Below, piece after piece: positions 11,628 through 23,608 of a stretch of 64,000 nucleotides of DNA (its first letter is position 1; every line of letters starts with the position of its first letter). Under the pieces are notes generated by a model, which worked only from the letters and a program-made list of their open reading frames with translations, searched no databases and had not been told where the DNA came from. The DNA comes from Halichoerus grypus (Eukaryota > Chordata > Mammalia > Carnivora > Phocidae), in NCBI RefSeq assembly GCF_964656455.1, contig NC_135724.1:11679414-11743413 (forward strand). Reading direction: 5' to 3'. The position numbers and the translations under genes were made by a program.

Positions 11628-11942
11628 AAAAATGGGGTATTCTCTACAGAACATAAATATAAAAAAGATATGAAATCTTATCAAATATAATGGAAATTTG
11701 GCTGTATTATGTATAAACAGTAAGTTTTTCTTTGCTTACCAAATAATGTCCTTCTAGTTTAGAAGTATTACCCGATTGCTTGAAATATGTAAAAATCCAG
11801 AGGATCTTCATGAATATTTTTATTTAATGAAACTAGGATAAAAAATAATTTGGGAGCTGACCAACTTAGTAACAGCTTAATAGCCAGAATCTGATTAGTA
11901 TCACTGTTTATTGAGCTCTGTTTTCAAGATTCTTGGGGAAAT

Positions 11943-12099
11943 AATCATATGTATTTTATTTTATTTTATTTTATTCATTTTTGTTTGTTTCAAGTTTCTA
12001 CTTAAATTCCAATTAGTTAACATATAGTATAATATTAGTTTCAGAAGTAGAACCTAGTGATTCATCACTTCCATGTATCACCCAGTGAATCATATGTAT
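11943..12099 (-). mobile_element. Carnivore L1 3' UTR stub with TSD
   Basis: AATCATATGTAT occurs at 11943-11954 and 12088-12099 as a perfect 12-bp TSD. The 133 bp between them is the antisense carnivore L1 3' end: a (TTTTA)n tail, then TTAGTTAACATATAGTATAA, TAGTGATTCATCACTT and CACCCAGTG. It is a severely 5'-truncated insertion whose tail is AAAAT units, not pure A. Confidence 0.93.
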
Positions 12100-12574
12100 C
12101 CTATATTTTGTTTGCTTCTCTTAAGGCCAGATACAGAACACATGCAGACAATGTAACTGAGAAAAATATTAGAATGGGAAAGACAAGAAACAGAGTAATA
12201 GGAGAATGGCTTTTGTATCCATGATATGTCGACAAATGATACATGTTACTTGAAAATCCTGTTGCTACTGTAAGTAGTCTTAACAACTAGTTTTTTCGTG
12301 TGTGGTTTTCTTTGATGGAGCAGGTCCCTTTGTTGTGACTCAGCATCCTGTTCTGATGCATTGCTGTACTGACCTTGTACAGCACTCTGAAACATTAGAA
12401 TAATCTTTTATGTAGAAGATATTCCAAGGGATTAAAAATTTTTTGCCTAAAAAGAAACCTCTGCCAAAAACTGGCATTTACAAGCAACGCCATTTAATAA
12501 CCAGAAAAGCAGTGAGAGAGAAATTGGAAAATTTGCAGGACATCAGACCACAAGAGTTATAATGGCTTACAGCT
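12100..12574. other. Unclassified non-coding DNA
   Basis: No recognised repeat. GTGACTCAGCA at 12335-12345 is an exact match to the NF-E2/Maf (MARE-type) recognition sequence. Whether it is bound is unknown. Confidence 0.45.
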
Positions 12575-13010
12575 AAAAACTGTGCCCCAAACCCAGAACA
12601 GTAAATGTTTTGTGCTCTTTGATGAGATGGTGAGCCAGATACTGCCACAAGAGGAGGCAGAAGAGAGGCTCAGGAGGACAAGGCTTATTATATTCACAGG
12701 TCCTAGGGATAGGAGGCATGGCACGTGTGGGGCTGGTCAAGAGGCCGAAGATGGGAGAAGTGAGATCCTTTATTGAGATTTCCTCGGGAAAGTCAGGAGC
12801 GTCAATAGTTTAGGATTGGCTAGTTTGAATAATGTTGGTGGGCTCTCAGCTACACGGGTAGTCCCTAGTTGCCTGCCACCTGACCCAGGGTACTTACATG
12901 CAGACAAATATTGTCTCCAGCGTGTATGCACCAGATGGAGCAGGAGGTATGGCTCTGGATTGATTTGTTTGCATGTCACAGACTTGCTTCTGCTGGACCC
13001 TTAGGATGCA
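12575..13010 (-). mobile_element. Possible degenerate LTR (antisense)
   Basis: This GC-richer block differs from its AT-rich flanks. On the minus strand it has TAGCCAATCC (CCAAT-like), then about 45 bases later CAATAAAGG, then a further AATATAATAAG, an arrangement reminiscent of CCAAT / TATA / poly(A) in an LTR. No family or TSD is recognised and the borders are guesses. Three short ORFs (62-69 codons) within it are not credible. Confidence 0.4.
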
Positions 13011-13107
13011 GTCTTTCCCCAGCCAAAAAGATTTTTTTAAGATTTCTAAACATCGTAATACCTAGAAAATAAATTTAAATACATACGTGTGTGTGTATAC
13101 AGAAAAT

Positions 13108-13240
13108 ACAATCATAATAACACCTATCATTTACTGAATGCTTACTTTGTGCTGGGCTCTCAACCAATCATTTGATCTACTTCTAGTTGTTAGTAATGGC
13201 AGAGCCATGATACGAACCCTGGGAGGACTCTAAAGATAGA
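13108..13240 (-). mobile_element. MIR SINE relic
   Basis: In antisense it shows ATCATTTACTGAATGCTTAC, TTTGTGCTGGGCTCT, a deleted centre, then GTAATGGCAGAGCCATGATA and CGAACCCTGGGAGGACTCT. This is the MIR order with an internal deletion. Confidence 0.85.
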
Positions 13241-13959
13241 GTAGTCCCTTTTAATTATTTCTATATTAAATACATAGAACTATATTATTGCCCTTAAAAT
13301 TGACAAAAATACACTCAGAAATTATTCATTGTTTATTTGGTCCCTATATTATGTTTCAATAGCTATGCCATAGGATTAATAATCACTTTCTCGAGAATGA
13401 TAATAACTGCGACCACAATAAAGGAATGTAACAGCAGATTTGTTTTAAATTACTTTCATGTGTAATCAAATTAAAATTGTTCTTGTGATATGATGCAAAA
13501 GGCACAGTGAGTAAAAATCTGTGAAAGGAGAGATGATTTTAACAAAATGATCATGTTAACATAATGAGGTAATAGGCTCCACCAGGATGTGGAAGTAGAG
13601 AAAGTAGGCTAGGGGAGAAAGACGTAGAAATATTTCCTAGGAAGAAAATTTGGGGGAGAATGCTGGATTTAGGTAGGATCACAGTTGCTGAACCTGGATA
13701 GTTGTTTGTACAAGGGTAAAAAGAAATGCTGATGGTTTTTTGTCTTAGTTTTATGGAACATAAATGATATACATGAGTGCTGATCTGTAGAACACTTTGG
13801 ACTAAAGGCTTGCAAAGAAGGGAGGAGGAGGAGGGGGTCAGGAGAAGAGGAAGAAGAAGTTAAATACATGAACATGACACTGAATAAACAGAGAATAGCC
13901 CTGCCCAGGTTTGAAGAAATATCAGCCAGCATGTGAGAGTGAGACGAAGAAGGCACACG
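13241..13959. other. Unclassified non-coding DNA, possibly decayed L2
   Basis: It includes a purine-rich GGAGGAGGAGGGGG tract near 13818-13860. The part from about 13560 may belong to the antisense L2 relic that follows, but the match is too weak to draw a border. Confidence 0.4.
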
Positions 13960-14110
13960 TACACAACGACAATGTAATGCTGTGGAGACCAAGGAAGACG
14001 TGCTTTAAGAAGGAGGTGGTCAATGACATTTATGCTTCAGAGAAACACGCAAAAGGAAGATCTAGAAAAAATCATTATTAGTTAACACAATGACCTTTAA
14101 GAGTCCAGCT
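13960..14110 (-). mobile_element. L2 LINE internal relic
   Basis: Antisense L2 is recognisable by CCAAGGAAGACGTGCTTTAA, GAAGGAGGTGGTCAATGACA and the downstream AATGACCTTTAAGAG. It is diverged, with no coding capacity. Confidence 0.65.
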
Positions 14111-15234
14111 ATTTGTATTCTCTGAAAAGTTTTTTTAAATAGTACTAAAAATTAGAATTTTATCTTTTGTGTGTATGCAATAGATATATTTATGAATTCT
14201 TCCTTATTCACATAGACTGGAGCAAATATTTCTAACATTATGCTTATAGTAGTTTTTAGCCAAATACATTTAAAAAAAATGAGACTCTTCCAAATACAAC
14301 CCTGGCTCTTAGGCAAAGAAGAACGTTTTCTTTCAGTGTGAGTTGCCTTATCTTACAGACACACTGAGTTTACCTGTCTTATGTTTCATTTCAGCCTTCC
14401 AACACTGAGAGTCCTGCATGGCAAAGACATTCTGCTTTCTCTAATATTCTACTGTATTTCTCCCTATTCCATGTGGGCTCATATCACCATAAATTAACAT
14501 CAGCATTCCCAGAGGGTCTAAGTTGGATGGAGAATTACAAAGTCAAAAAGTAGTTCTACTCTGAAAGAGCTATGGTCTGACCTGAAAGAAAGAACATATA
14601 TAATTAAAAGAACACACTTTCTCAAATTATAATTGCATTCATCTTAGAAACTACACCCCATTTTTCCATTCTCTTCTCCTACAATGAAGTTCAAAGGAAT
14701 ATTCACTGACTATGGGAAGATTAGAAAAAGCAGGTTGGTCATGGTAATGCTCATATGCTTTTTTTCACTCTTAGTTTGTTTTCACCTTGTGGCAGTTTTG
14801 GAGTGGAGGCGTATTGCTGGTCTATCATGAATTCTGGCCGTTCCCTTATTTTAACTATATCACCATTGTATGTCACACAGTCATATTCTAGAAGTGGAAC
14901 AAAATACACATATAAGATAGTCCCTTTTCCAAACTCATATGATCACCCAATATCACCGGTAAAGATGTAAGCTACATTGGCAAACTGACTTATTTCCACC
15001 ACCATGGACACATCTATCTGTCATACAAATTAAGCATATTTAATTGGAAGAATTGAACTTGGAAAAAATTAAATTCATAAGATCAAAGCTTTGAACAGTG
15101 TCATCAAAGTGGAATCCATGATTAACACAGTAAAAGCCTTAGCAACCTGCTACATTGGAAAATGGTGGGTGAGGGTAATATTGAAATTTTGGAAATAAAA
15201 TAATGAAGGCTTACAACCTAAAACAGATTATGTA
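14111..15234. other. Unclassified non-coding DNA
   Basis: Nothing recognised. The 71-codon ORF at 14755-14970 has no supporting features. Confidence 0.5.
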
Positions 15235-15335
15235 TCCCTTAAAGGCAAGCTACATATTATATTATCTTTGCCTAATGCATGAGATAGTTTTAGGCTCACG
15301 ATATGAACCTAATAAATATTTGTGAAACTGACAGA
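15235..15335 (+). mobile_element. L2 LINE 3' end relic
   Basis: AAAGGCAAGCTACATATTAT, a decayed middle, then GAACCTAATAAATATTTGTG with AAACTGACAGAAT correspond in order to the L2 terminus. Confidence 0.6.
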
Positions 15336-15594
15336 ATCCCATGATATAATGAAATGTAATCTATTTCATCTTCTTTAACCATTTCATTGTCTAGAAGAGC
15401 AGAGCTTAGTTTTATACACAATTTCACTAGTTTTCCTTGCTCTGTATTTTCTCATATACTTATTTCCTTTCTTCTCCTTTACTACCATCCATTTTTGCTT
15501 TTTTCATTTTTATTTGATGCCCTGTACTCTAAGAGTGCTCAAGTGTTTTGGAAGTAGTGAAGATAATAAATAATTTTTAAATATATACATTTTA

Positions 15595-15798
15595 GGGGCA
15601 CCTGGGTGGCTCAGTTGGTTAAACATCTGCCTTCGGCTCAGGTCATGATCCCGGGGTCCTGGGATCGAGCCCCGCATCGGGCTCCCTGCTCGGCAAGAAG
15701 CCTGCTTCTCCCTCTCCCACTGCCCCTACTTGTGTTCCCTCTCTCGCTGTGTCTCTCTCTGTCAAATAAATAAATAAAATCTTTAAAAAGAATTTAAA
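15595..15798 (+). mobile_element. Can-SINE, young
   Basis: Full-length copy starting GGGGCACCTGGGTGGCTCAG, with tRNA-like head, GGGATCGAGCCCCGC box, CT-rich region, (AAATA)n and AATCTTT tail. A perfect 16-bp TSD, AAATATATACATTTTA, lies at 15579-15594 and 15799-15814. A 65-codon minus-strand ORF is antisense SINE. Confidence 0.98.
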
Positions 15799-15814
15799 AA
15801 ATATATACATTTTA

Positions 15815-17515
15815 ATTTTACGTACATCTGAAAAATCCATACTACTGCTATATTGACAAAAAAAGACTTATCTGGCTTATCTCCTAAAATTCCAGGTGGT
15901 AATATATTAAAAATTATGTCTTATTCCCATCTGATTTCCAATACACATTTATACAGGTTGCCCTCAAGTTTCACACTGGAACTGAATGCCATTGAATATA
16001 TTTTGGGTTGGAACTTAGGTCTCTTTGGTGTGATCACCAAATCCTCTTCCTCTCGCTCTTCAAATCCTGTTCGTTATATCTTTTTCTAATCATTTCATAA
16101 CCTCTCTGGAGTAACATAGCTGACTTTTTTCTCCTGGTGCTCTTCTTTCTCTTCCTGCCCAGTTTCCAGTTCAGAACCACAACAGGAAGTTTTTTCAGTT
16201 TCCACAGCAGTGATGCTGGACTGTTCTGTTTGCCTGTGTTTGCTACACAAGCAGAGTCTTTGAAATTGCCTTTATTTCAAGGAAATTTAATATGATTGTA
16301 CTTAACATAAAATGCAAAAATAATTATAAGAACTCGGCTTTCCAAAATTTGTCAAATATGCATTTCTTTGTATTCATCTTCACTGAGCTCATGAAAAGTA
16401 TTAAATCTGAGAATGGCAGGTTATTCTTTCTAGTCCGTAAGCTTTTGTGTTTTTTAGTTGCAAAAAATCCTGTACTGTAAAAAAAGATAAGTTTATAAAA
16501 AGAGATCTTAAGACAGGATTAAGCAACCAACAGTAGGGACATTGGCAAAACCAATGATATTATTTTAAAGAAATCATTTGGCTAAAAAACGTGGTTAAAC
16601 CTGCCAATTTGTTTGTAAACTATGCTGTCATCCTTGCTGACGTAGATATTAACCACAAAAGAAGGATCAACACAATTTTGAAGGTTAAAATTAATATTGC
16701 ATTCAGAAAAGAATATAGATGCATGTATTTCCTTTTATCTAGTAGGCACTTAGTTATATTTAAGAAATGATTCTTTTTTAATCTTAAAATTGTATTTTCC
16801 TGACTACCAGGATTGAAGTAGAAGGAAATTAGGATACACGATCAACTTGTTATTTATATGAATTAGTCAAAAAAAGGTAAATTTTACACATTTCTATGTT
16901 AGCACCATAGCATCATGAAGTCCAAGTTTCTACTTTCCAAATCCCAACTTAATTTTGATGTTTCTCCATTACTTCTGTGGCACACCAGTGTTAATCTTTC
17001 ACTTCCATCATAGCTACAAGAGAACCCTCATGTACAATGTGTGATTTTCCAGTGCTTAGAAATGAAAATAAATAGGTATATTTTTCCCCAATTCTTTCAA
17101 TAGTCTCTATTAAAGAGGAAACCCAAACAGTAAAGGATTAAAACTGTATCTGAAGACTCAGAGAATTTAACATATCTAATTACTGTTTCTTTGAAATCCT
17201 TATATAATTGTTGTTGTATTGATATAGAATGCTTATATAATTATCCATCTTCCTTTAACTTAGAAGAAAATTCCTTTGAATATTGAGAATTAGTTTCCTT
17301 TTTCTTGGAAACTACTTTTTACTCCACAAATTAAAACAAACAAAACAAAACACAGTTGCCCAAAAAATGAATGAAAGTCTTCCTTCTATTGTCTCTGGAA
17401 ACATCTTTGAGGTAATTATTTTTCATATAATCTCAAATTTTGTTTTATTTCACTTTCAGATCTCCAATATAAAAAAAATTGAAAAAAATAGAAACCAATA
17501 CATGCTTAGCAGTGT
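15815..17515. other. Unclassified non-coding DNA
   Basis: No repeat, exon or RNA gene recognised over 1.7 kb. Short ORFs (62-80 codons) lack domains. Confidence 0.5.
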
Positions 17516-17532
17516 AAAAGAATAAATCTGTG

Positions 17533-17728
17533 GGGGCGCCTGGGTGGCTCAGTCGTTAAGCGTCTGCCTTCGGCTCAGGTCATGGTCCCAGGGTCCTGGG
17601 ATCGAGCCCAGCATTGGGCTCCCTGCTCGGCGGGAAGCCTGCTTCTCCCTCTCCCTCTCCCCCTGCTTGTGTTCCCTCTCTCGCTGTGTCTTTCTGTCAA
17701 ATAAATAAATAAAATATATTTAAAAAAA
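17533..17728 (+). mobile_element. Can-SINE, young, perfect TSD
   Basis: Starts GGGGCGCCTGGGTGGCTCAG. The head contains TGGCTCAGTCG, which fits the pol III A-box pattern, and GGGATCGAGCC at the B-box position. A CT-rich region, (AAATA)n and poly(A) follow. A perfect 17-bp TSD, AAAAGAATAAATCTGTG, lies at 17516-17532 and 17729-17745. Close agreement with several other copies in the window marks it as recent. Confidence 0.98.
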
Positions 17729-17745
17729 AAAAGAATAAATCTGTG

Positions 17746-20700
17746 AGGTGAATGAAGAAAATGTTGACGTTTCCAATTGAAAGAGCTTGTATTGAATGAA
17801 GTCAGCCATTGCTCATTGGTTGCCCAGAAAGGAACTCCAAGGAGCAGGAAGTGACTAGAATGAGGGAAGAGATACTTTAGCATTTGGGAGCAAGAAGGAA
17901 TGTGGAAGAAATGAGATTACTGGGATGATTGCTTGTCTAGAAACAGTTAATCCTATAAAGAGAATGGAAATGGAACTATATGGTGAATTAGTGAAGACTT
18001 CTAACAGAACATGTACTGATCTAAGACTTCTCAAGAATAGAAACAAGTAAGCAAAAGATCTTTAAAAGGGTTTAGGTATCATGAAAGTAATGGACAAAGA
18101 AGTTTTAAGTAAACATGTGCTTAATTTTGCACAATTAAATCTTGTTTTTTTAAGGCTCATACGAATTATAATTGATGTTCATTAAATTTACAAGCTTGTT
18201 TCTTTTGCAAAAACCTTTGGAAATATTCATTCTTGTTTCCACTTTTTTTTTTTTTCAGAGTACTTATTTGGATATTGAGAGAATGAAAATACCTGATGCT
18301 TACATACTTACTTTCCATTTAACAAAGGAAGTTCATTTGAGTCTCAGAATTCCCTTGAAATGTATGCAGTAGAGGAATTTCTCATTCCTAGAAATCATTG
18401 GTCATTTAGACTTTGATTAGTTTCAGGACTGCTCAGACTCCCTACATATACAAGGAAGGACAATTTTGATTACATGGTTAAAACAAAAACAATAAACTCA
18501 GGTAATAAATAGAAAGAGTAATTATTAAATAATGTACAAAACCAGGCCTGGGAGCAGCTGAAAGCAAACAGGCACTGAGCTTTTTGTGCCTGCCAGCCTG
18601 GAGGCTTCGTCTGGACTCAGTCTCCCAGTCCTTCCTGATAATCTGGGAACACGTGTATTTGTTAATGGATGGCTTTACCTGTGATTTGTATAGATAAGAA
18701 TAAAAAGGCAAGTCATGAATATTCACGAAGTATGTTAACATTTAACAGGGCCATCAATATCTATTTTGCAACCTGCTCCCTCCATAAAGCCTCAAAACAA
18801 GTAAGCTCCTGGGACAGCCCAAGACTGAAATGAGGCAAAGTTGGGTTTCCCACTCAGTAATTGTCCACTTGGTGCCTGCTACCTGCAACTAAAATGTGTG
18901 ATCAGAATATATGTACATCGTTGCCTAGCTTTTTTCTGGACTTTCCAGTCGTCTTTCATTCAGAATGACTTTCCTAATGCTATGTACATTCCCTATTCCG
19001 ATCTGTGAGATCCACAAAACTCATGATTTTCCCCAGCCTTTTCAGTTCAGTTGTTTACAATCTATAATTGAACACTGGGTGCTGACAGTGTGTTCTTTAG
19101 CTCCCAGAGGGCAAAACTGATGTCTAATTCAGTCTAAAATACTTAGAAGCCCCTGATGTTCACAACACCTGTGGCTGACACCTAAGACCTACGCTGAAGA
19201 TGTTAGAGTTTAGGAAAAAACAAAGTACAAATTCCTAGTTGGGAATTTTACGTGCTTGATATTGGCTCTGAAAATATTAATGACAAAATTATTTTTAACT
19301 CTATAGAGGTACAAAATAAATAAAACTCATTACCCAGAAAAATCAACAAAGAAATACATTCATGTTAAGTGTAAATTGTACATTTTATAAGTAATTCTTT
19401 TGTCTGCTTGCCATGACTAGGAGCATATATCGTCAGGTAATCCCTTTTTATTGTTGTGAAAGGCAACAACTGAAAAAGTATTTTTTTTTTTTTTACCTCT
19501 GTTCGCATTAATACACTTCTAACAATTCCCCAGTTCATTGAAATTATAATAGTAAGTGAAAGGAACATTTAGGTGCTGTCATTAATTCTCTGTCTCACAC
19601 AAAGCTGACTATCTACACTCCAAATTATCTGTCCTTCTTCTGTAGTGAATGGAAGAAAATTGCTAAGCTGGAGTCCTCCCGAAGAGAACTTTCCATTGTA
19701 CAACAGCTCCTAGGGTTTAAAATGGTACCAAAGTGAAACTGAACAATCTAAGAACATTTAGGCTTCCAGAATCAGGCAAAGGCAAGCAAATTGCCTCATT
19801 AAAAATGTTTAGTAATCCCTGTAATTTGTCTATTGGTATGTGCTCGATAATTAATATTTTCCCTCTAAGGAAAAGTGTGTTCTCTCAAATTAATATAAAT
19901 ATAGGATACCTAAGATAATAAAATAATTTTGATGACAACATGATATTGTTAAGGGATTGGAGTAAAGAAGTAGCTAGCATTTAATATTTCACTAGAAATG
20001 ACATAATATAATAATTCCACAGAGCTAAGCAATACCCTTATCAACAATTCCAATATCTATAACAGTTATTCCTACTTACTTAAGTAATAACTAGCATAAA
20101 TTACAATTTCTTTGTGATTAGTTCAGAAAAAGGTTTGTAATGGATAATGAATCAGTTTCAAATTTAAAAATTTATAACCTAATCTATTGTACAAGTACAC
20201 AAGATCAGTATGTACAAAGTAACCAAAGGAATACGTAAATAAATATAAAGAGATACACAGAAAGCTTGAGACTTCCAATAAGGACAAAACTACATTCAGT
20301 TGGAGAGCAAAGTGTTTACAGAACATTCCTTCCTGGGCAGGTTGGTGAGAACATAAAAAAATCCGTATGCCTTTAAGAAGTGGAAATCTGACAAATGAGA
20401 TTAATGCCAACTCAGCAAGAGACTAAAGTGGGGACATCTGCAGGGTGCAGGACAGGCCATGGGGCCCGATTTGCTGATACAAAGATGCTGGGAAATAATA
20501 GAAGGAAGGGTAGCCAAGTAAAGTAGAAGTTCCCTGGTTCCTTTCACAGATCTTACAGGAGGTTTTGAGCATAGGGACAATACTATTGACATCGCATAGT
20601 TATAAAGATTTTTCACATGACTTCTCATTTTCCATTTTGTTTTTTGTTTTTCAAATAAAGTGACAGCCTTATAAGGGCAATCACTGAGATGGTAGAATAA

Positions 20701-22878
20701 TTTATAAAAACACGTATAATACTGATATTCCCCCAAATAAGGATATTTATATTTATATATGTGTCTGAATGTTTGCCGGCATTTGGGGATTACAGGAGAA
20801 AATAAAGGTTTTTGTGGGTCAAATCGAAATGTAAAATAACTAAATCTCAAATGTTTAGTTTTCAGCCATAAAGTATACTAACAGCCATCGGTATATTTTG
20901 AGTACAACAAATCACAACAAATGAGTGAGATTCGTTCACTGTGATTTTCCAGCTTTGGGGGAAGGTGTCAATAATACCACATAGGACAGCTGTTGAGTTC
21001 AATCCAGTAGGTACAGATCAGAATTTTATAAATAGAACAGATTAAACAGATGTATTGTCTTTGAGGTGTAAGGTTTATAGAAGAAAAGATTATTTCCAAT
21101 CTCATTTCGCTTGTAATTGAACAATTCCCCACGAAGATAAATTCTCACTAAATTGCATCATGACACATTCATGGCTTCAGCTTCCTTTAATGCTGGCTCA
21201 AGTAAGTGCATGCAATATTCTGTTCTATTCCTCTCTGGAAAGCTGAGACTTTATGTCAGATTTCCAAAGGTTAGAAATATCGAGGATGAAATTCAATTCA
21301 AATTAAACAGGATCTTGCGGCCCGGCGCTCGTTCCCAAAGCAAAGAGAACAGCATTGAACACACAAAGCCAGGAACCACGCACCTTCGATCAGTGAGAAG
21401 CTGTCCAAGAGGATGAACAGTGGCGGAAGCAACTCGACACAGGCCAACTTACTCCAGGACCTTCATTTTCCCAGTTTTCATGGGCAGACAAATCTGTGAA
21501 TTTTCCCTGAGGTCATCTCAAATCTTTTAGTAAACTTAAGTTTCGTCACCACTTTCATTATCTGTCAAAACTCTTCTAACTGTTCTCCTTTGATGGTGCC
21601 TGAGAGAATATGAAATGGGATCAAGGCTTTTTCTTGTGGTTTTTCCCATCTCCCTACAGAATATTTCGAGGCAAAAGAAGAATGCTTGTTTTGTTCGATT
21701 GCATGCGCATAGGTATAAATGGTGAAAATTTCTACTTTATCTTCCAAGGATAATAATTTGAGAGTCAAATATCCAAACCTGTCATTCTATTAAGAACTGA
21801 ATAAATAATGGTTGATTGATATAAATGCGTATTCCCCTCCGACTACTGGTGTCTCCATGCATACCTTCTGGTACTTTTGTCAAGTGACTCTGTATCTTCT
21901 AGCTCCAAAATATTTTCCTCCAAACCTCTCCGAACATATTCCTTAGGTTTCATGAAGCTTCTTTCAAGAGCCCACCTTCCACTGCCACATAAAATCAATT
22001 TCCTTCCTTTTGCATAGAATAATTATTTTATTCTTTACAAGTTAAAAAAAAAAAGCCTTTTCCTTTTAATCATGTCACTCATAGTTCTCTTTACAAGATT
22101 GACTTTTTGTGGACTGCAGGGGTTAAGTGTGTTTCCCTCATTTTGTACAGCAACTAACAGTGATAGGAGCCGGCATGCGCTTCATGAATGTGTGGTGGTG
22201 AAGGCAAGACTGTTAGCAGAGGCGGGTGTTATTAATAATTCAGAAAACCAGAAAAATCTGGGAAGCCTAGTAGTTAATGGGAAAGAAATTCGTATATTTT
22301 TTATGGATCCCAAGTGAAGGAATCATTAGCATACTAAGGTTATAAAAGTCAGGGCCTATACACATAACAAGGTAATAACATAACAGCATAAACATAGAAA
22401 GTGATGCCTTAGGTTAATTTTATAAGCACTAAAAGAAAATCTTCTCTGAGCCATTGGATTTTTCTACCCTATCGGCACACTAGGGTGGTTATGATAACAA
22501 AGGCCCCAAAAATACAAAAGGCCACTTCCATTTTTTTCTCATAAATTTACTACTGAAATATTAAAACTTCTGTTAAATTTCCAAGACTTTTTTAAAGTTT
22601 AATTCTCCAAGCCAGCCCAATTTGAGCATTTCCCCTATGATTATATTTGAAAGGGGCAATGAGATATTTTCTTATTTTTTGTATTTTATATAAGTATAAA
22701 AAAATGCTCTCTTCTTCTTTTCTTACTTATTCTACTGCCCCTCCCTCCTCCCTTTTCTTTCTCCCTTCCTCCCTTCCCATGGCTTTTACAAAAAAATTGT
22801 TTTAAAGTTATTTGCTCTATTGTGGTAGTTGTCAAAACTTTACTCACAAGTGTTTTCACTCAGCTATTGACCCAAACT
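17746..22878. other. 5 kb stretch without recognisable repeats
   Basis: I see no SINE, LTR, L1 or clear MIR/L2 here, in contrast to the rest of the window. It contains poly(T) runs near 18243 and 19481, a 149-codon minus-strand ORF (20401-20850) without domains, and a small CpG-containing pocket at about 21308-21430. Old, unrecognisable repeats may still be present. Confidence 0.5.
22710..22780. repeat. Polypyrimidine tract
   Basis: An almost unbroken C/T strand built from CTCC, CTTT and CCCTT units. Low complexity. Confidence 0.85.
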
Positions 22879-23275
22879 TGCTAAGTAACAAACCAGAGCT
22901 CAGTGGCATACGACAATAAACTCTTTGTCTCCTTCACATGAGAGTGGGGTCACCTGGAGTGGCCCTACACCAGGTAGGGAGTCTGCAGTTCCTCAGGCAT
23001 GGCTCTAGATTGAGGTTGGGTGCAGGTTTGCTTGACCTATTTTTGTGCTAAGACTCAGGTTGGAAAGGTAGCAGCTACCCCAGGGAAGTTTTCCTGATCA
23101 CTTGCCAGAGCTTTCCCATTGAGCCATATACATTAGGTGCACTGAAGCCTCTGCCTATGTAATGTCTACTAAAACTCTGTTGGCCAAAGCAAATTTATAT
23201 GGTCCAGTCAATATCAAAGGATGAGGAACTGCATTCTGCCTGCAGTGGGAGAGAGAAGGGGGTGAATACTTACTC
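22879..23275 (-). mobile_element. MLT1-type LTR, old subgroup (antisense)
   Basis: In antisense it follows an older MLT1 subgroup: TAACAAACCAGAGCTCAGTG, CGACAATAAACTCTTTGTCT at the start, GGCATGGCTCTAG in the middle, then TGTTGGCCAAAGCAAATT, ATGGTCCAGTC, GGATGAGGAACTGC and GGGGGTGAATACTTACT. It is a diverged solo LTR. I infer the H-K part of the family from memory. Confidence 0.75.
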
Positions 23276-23390
23276 CCGACATAGAGTCTTCTCAACATAA
23301 TAACTAGATTGTAAAGATACTTACTGATATGTATTAATAAGCTCAATTTTAACATCTATTTATTGTAATGTTAATCAATGCATATACTGA

Positions 23391-23586
23391 TTTTTTTTTA
23401 AGATTTTTATTTATTTATTTGACAGAGAAAGAGAAAGAGAGTAGGCAGAGCGGCAGGCAGAGGGAGAGGGAGAAGCAGGCTCTCTGCTGAGCAGGGAGCC
23501 CGACGTGGGGACTCGATCCCAGGACCCTGGGATCATGACCTGAGCCAAAGTCAGACGCTTAACCGACTGAGCCACCCAGGCACCCC
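23391..23586 (-). mobile_element. Can-SINE (antisense)
   Basis: Antisense full-length copy with poly(T), AAGATTTTTATTTATTTATT, a GA-rich middle, GGGAGCCCGACGTGGGGACT, ATCATGACCTGAGCC and CTGAGCCACCCAGGCACCCC at its 5' end. I see no convincing TSD, unlike most other copies here. Confidence 0.97.
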
Positions 23587-23608
23587 CTAAAATTGTTTTG
23601 ATGGTGTC

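Noticed and set aside
17533..17620. tRNA gene in the SINE heads
   Set aside because: The heads are tRNA-derived and keep A/B-box-like words, but they do not fold as a tRNA and belong to full SINEs.
18230..18372. Splice-acceptor-like poly(T)-CAG at about 18243-18259 followed by an open frame
   Set aside because: There is no matching donor at a plausible exon end, no conserved protein in the frame, and poly(T)-CAG is common by chance in T-rich DNA.
20401..20850. 149-codon minus-strand ORF in the repeat-poor region
   Set aside because: No recognisable domain, many aromatic and basic residues typical of AT-rich noise, no splice or promoter context.
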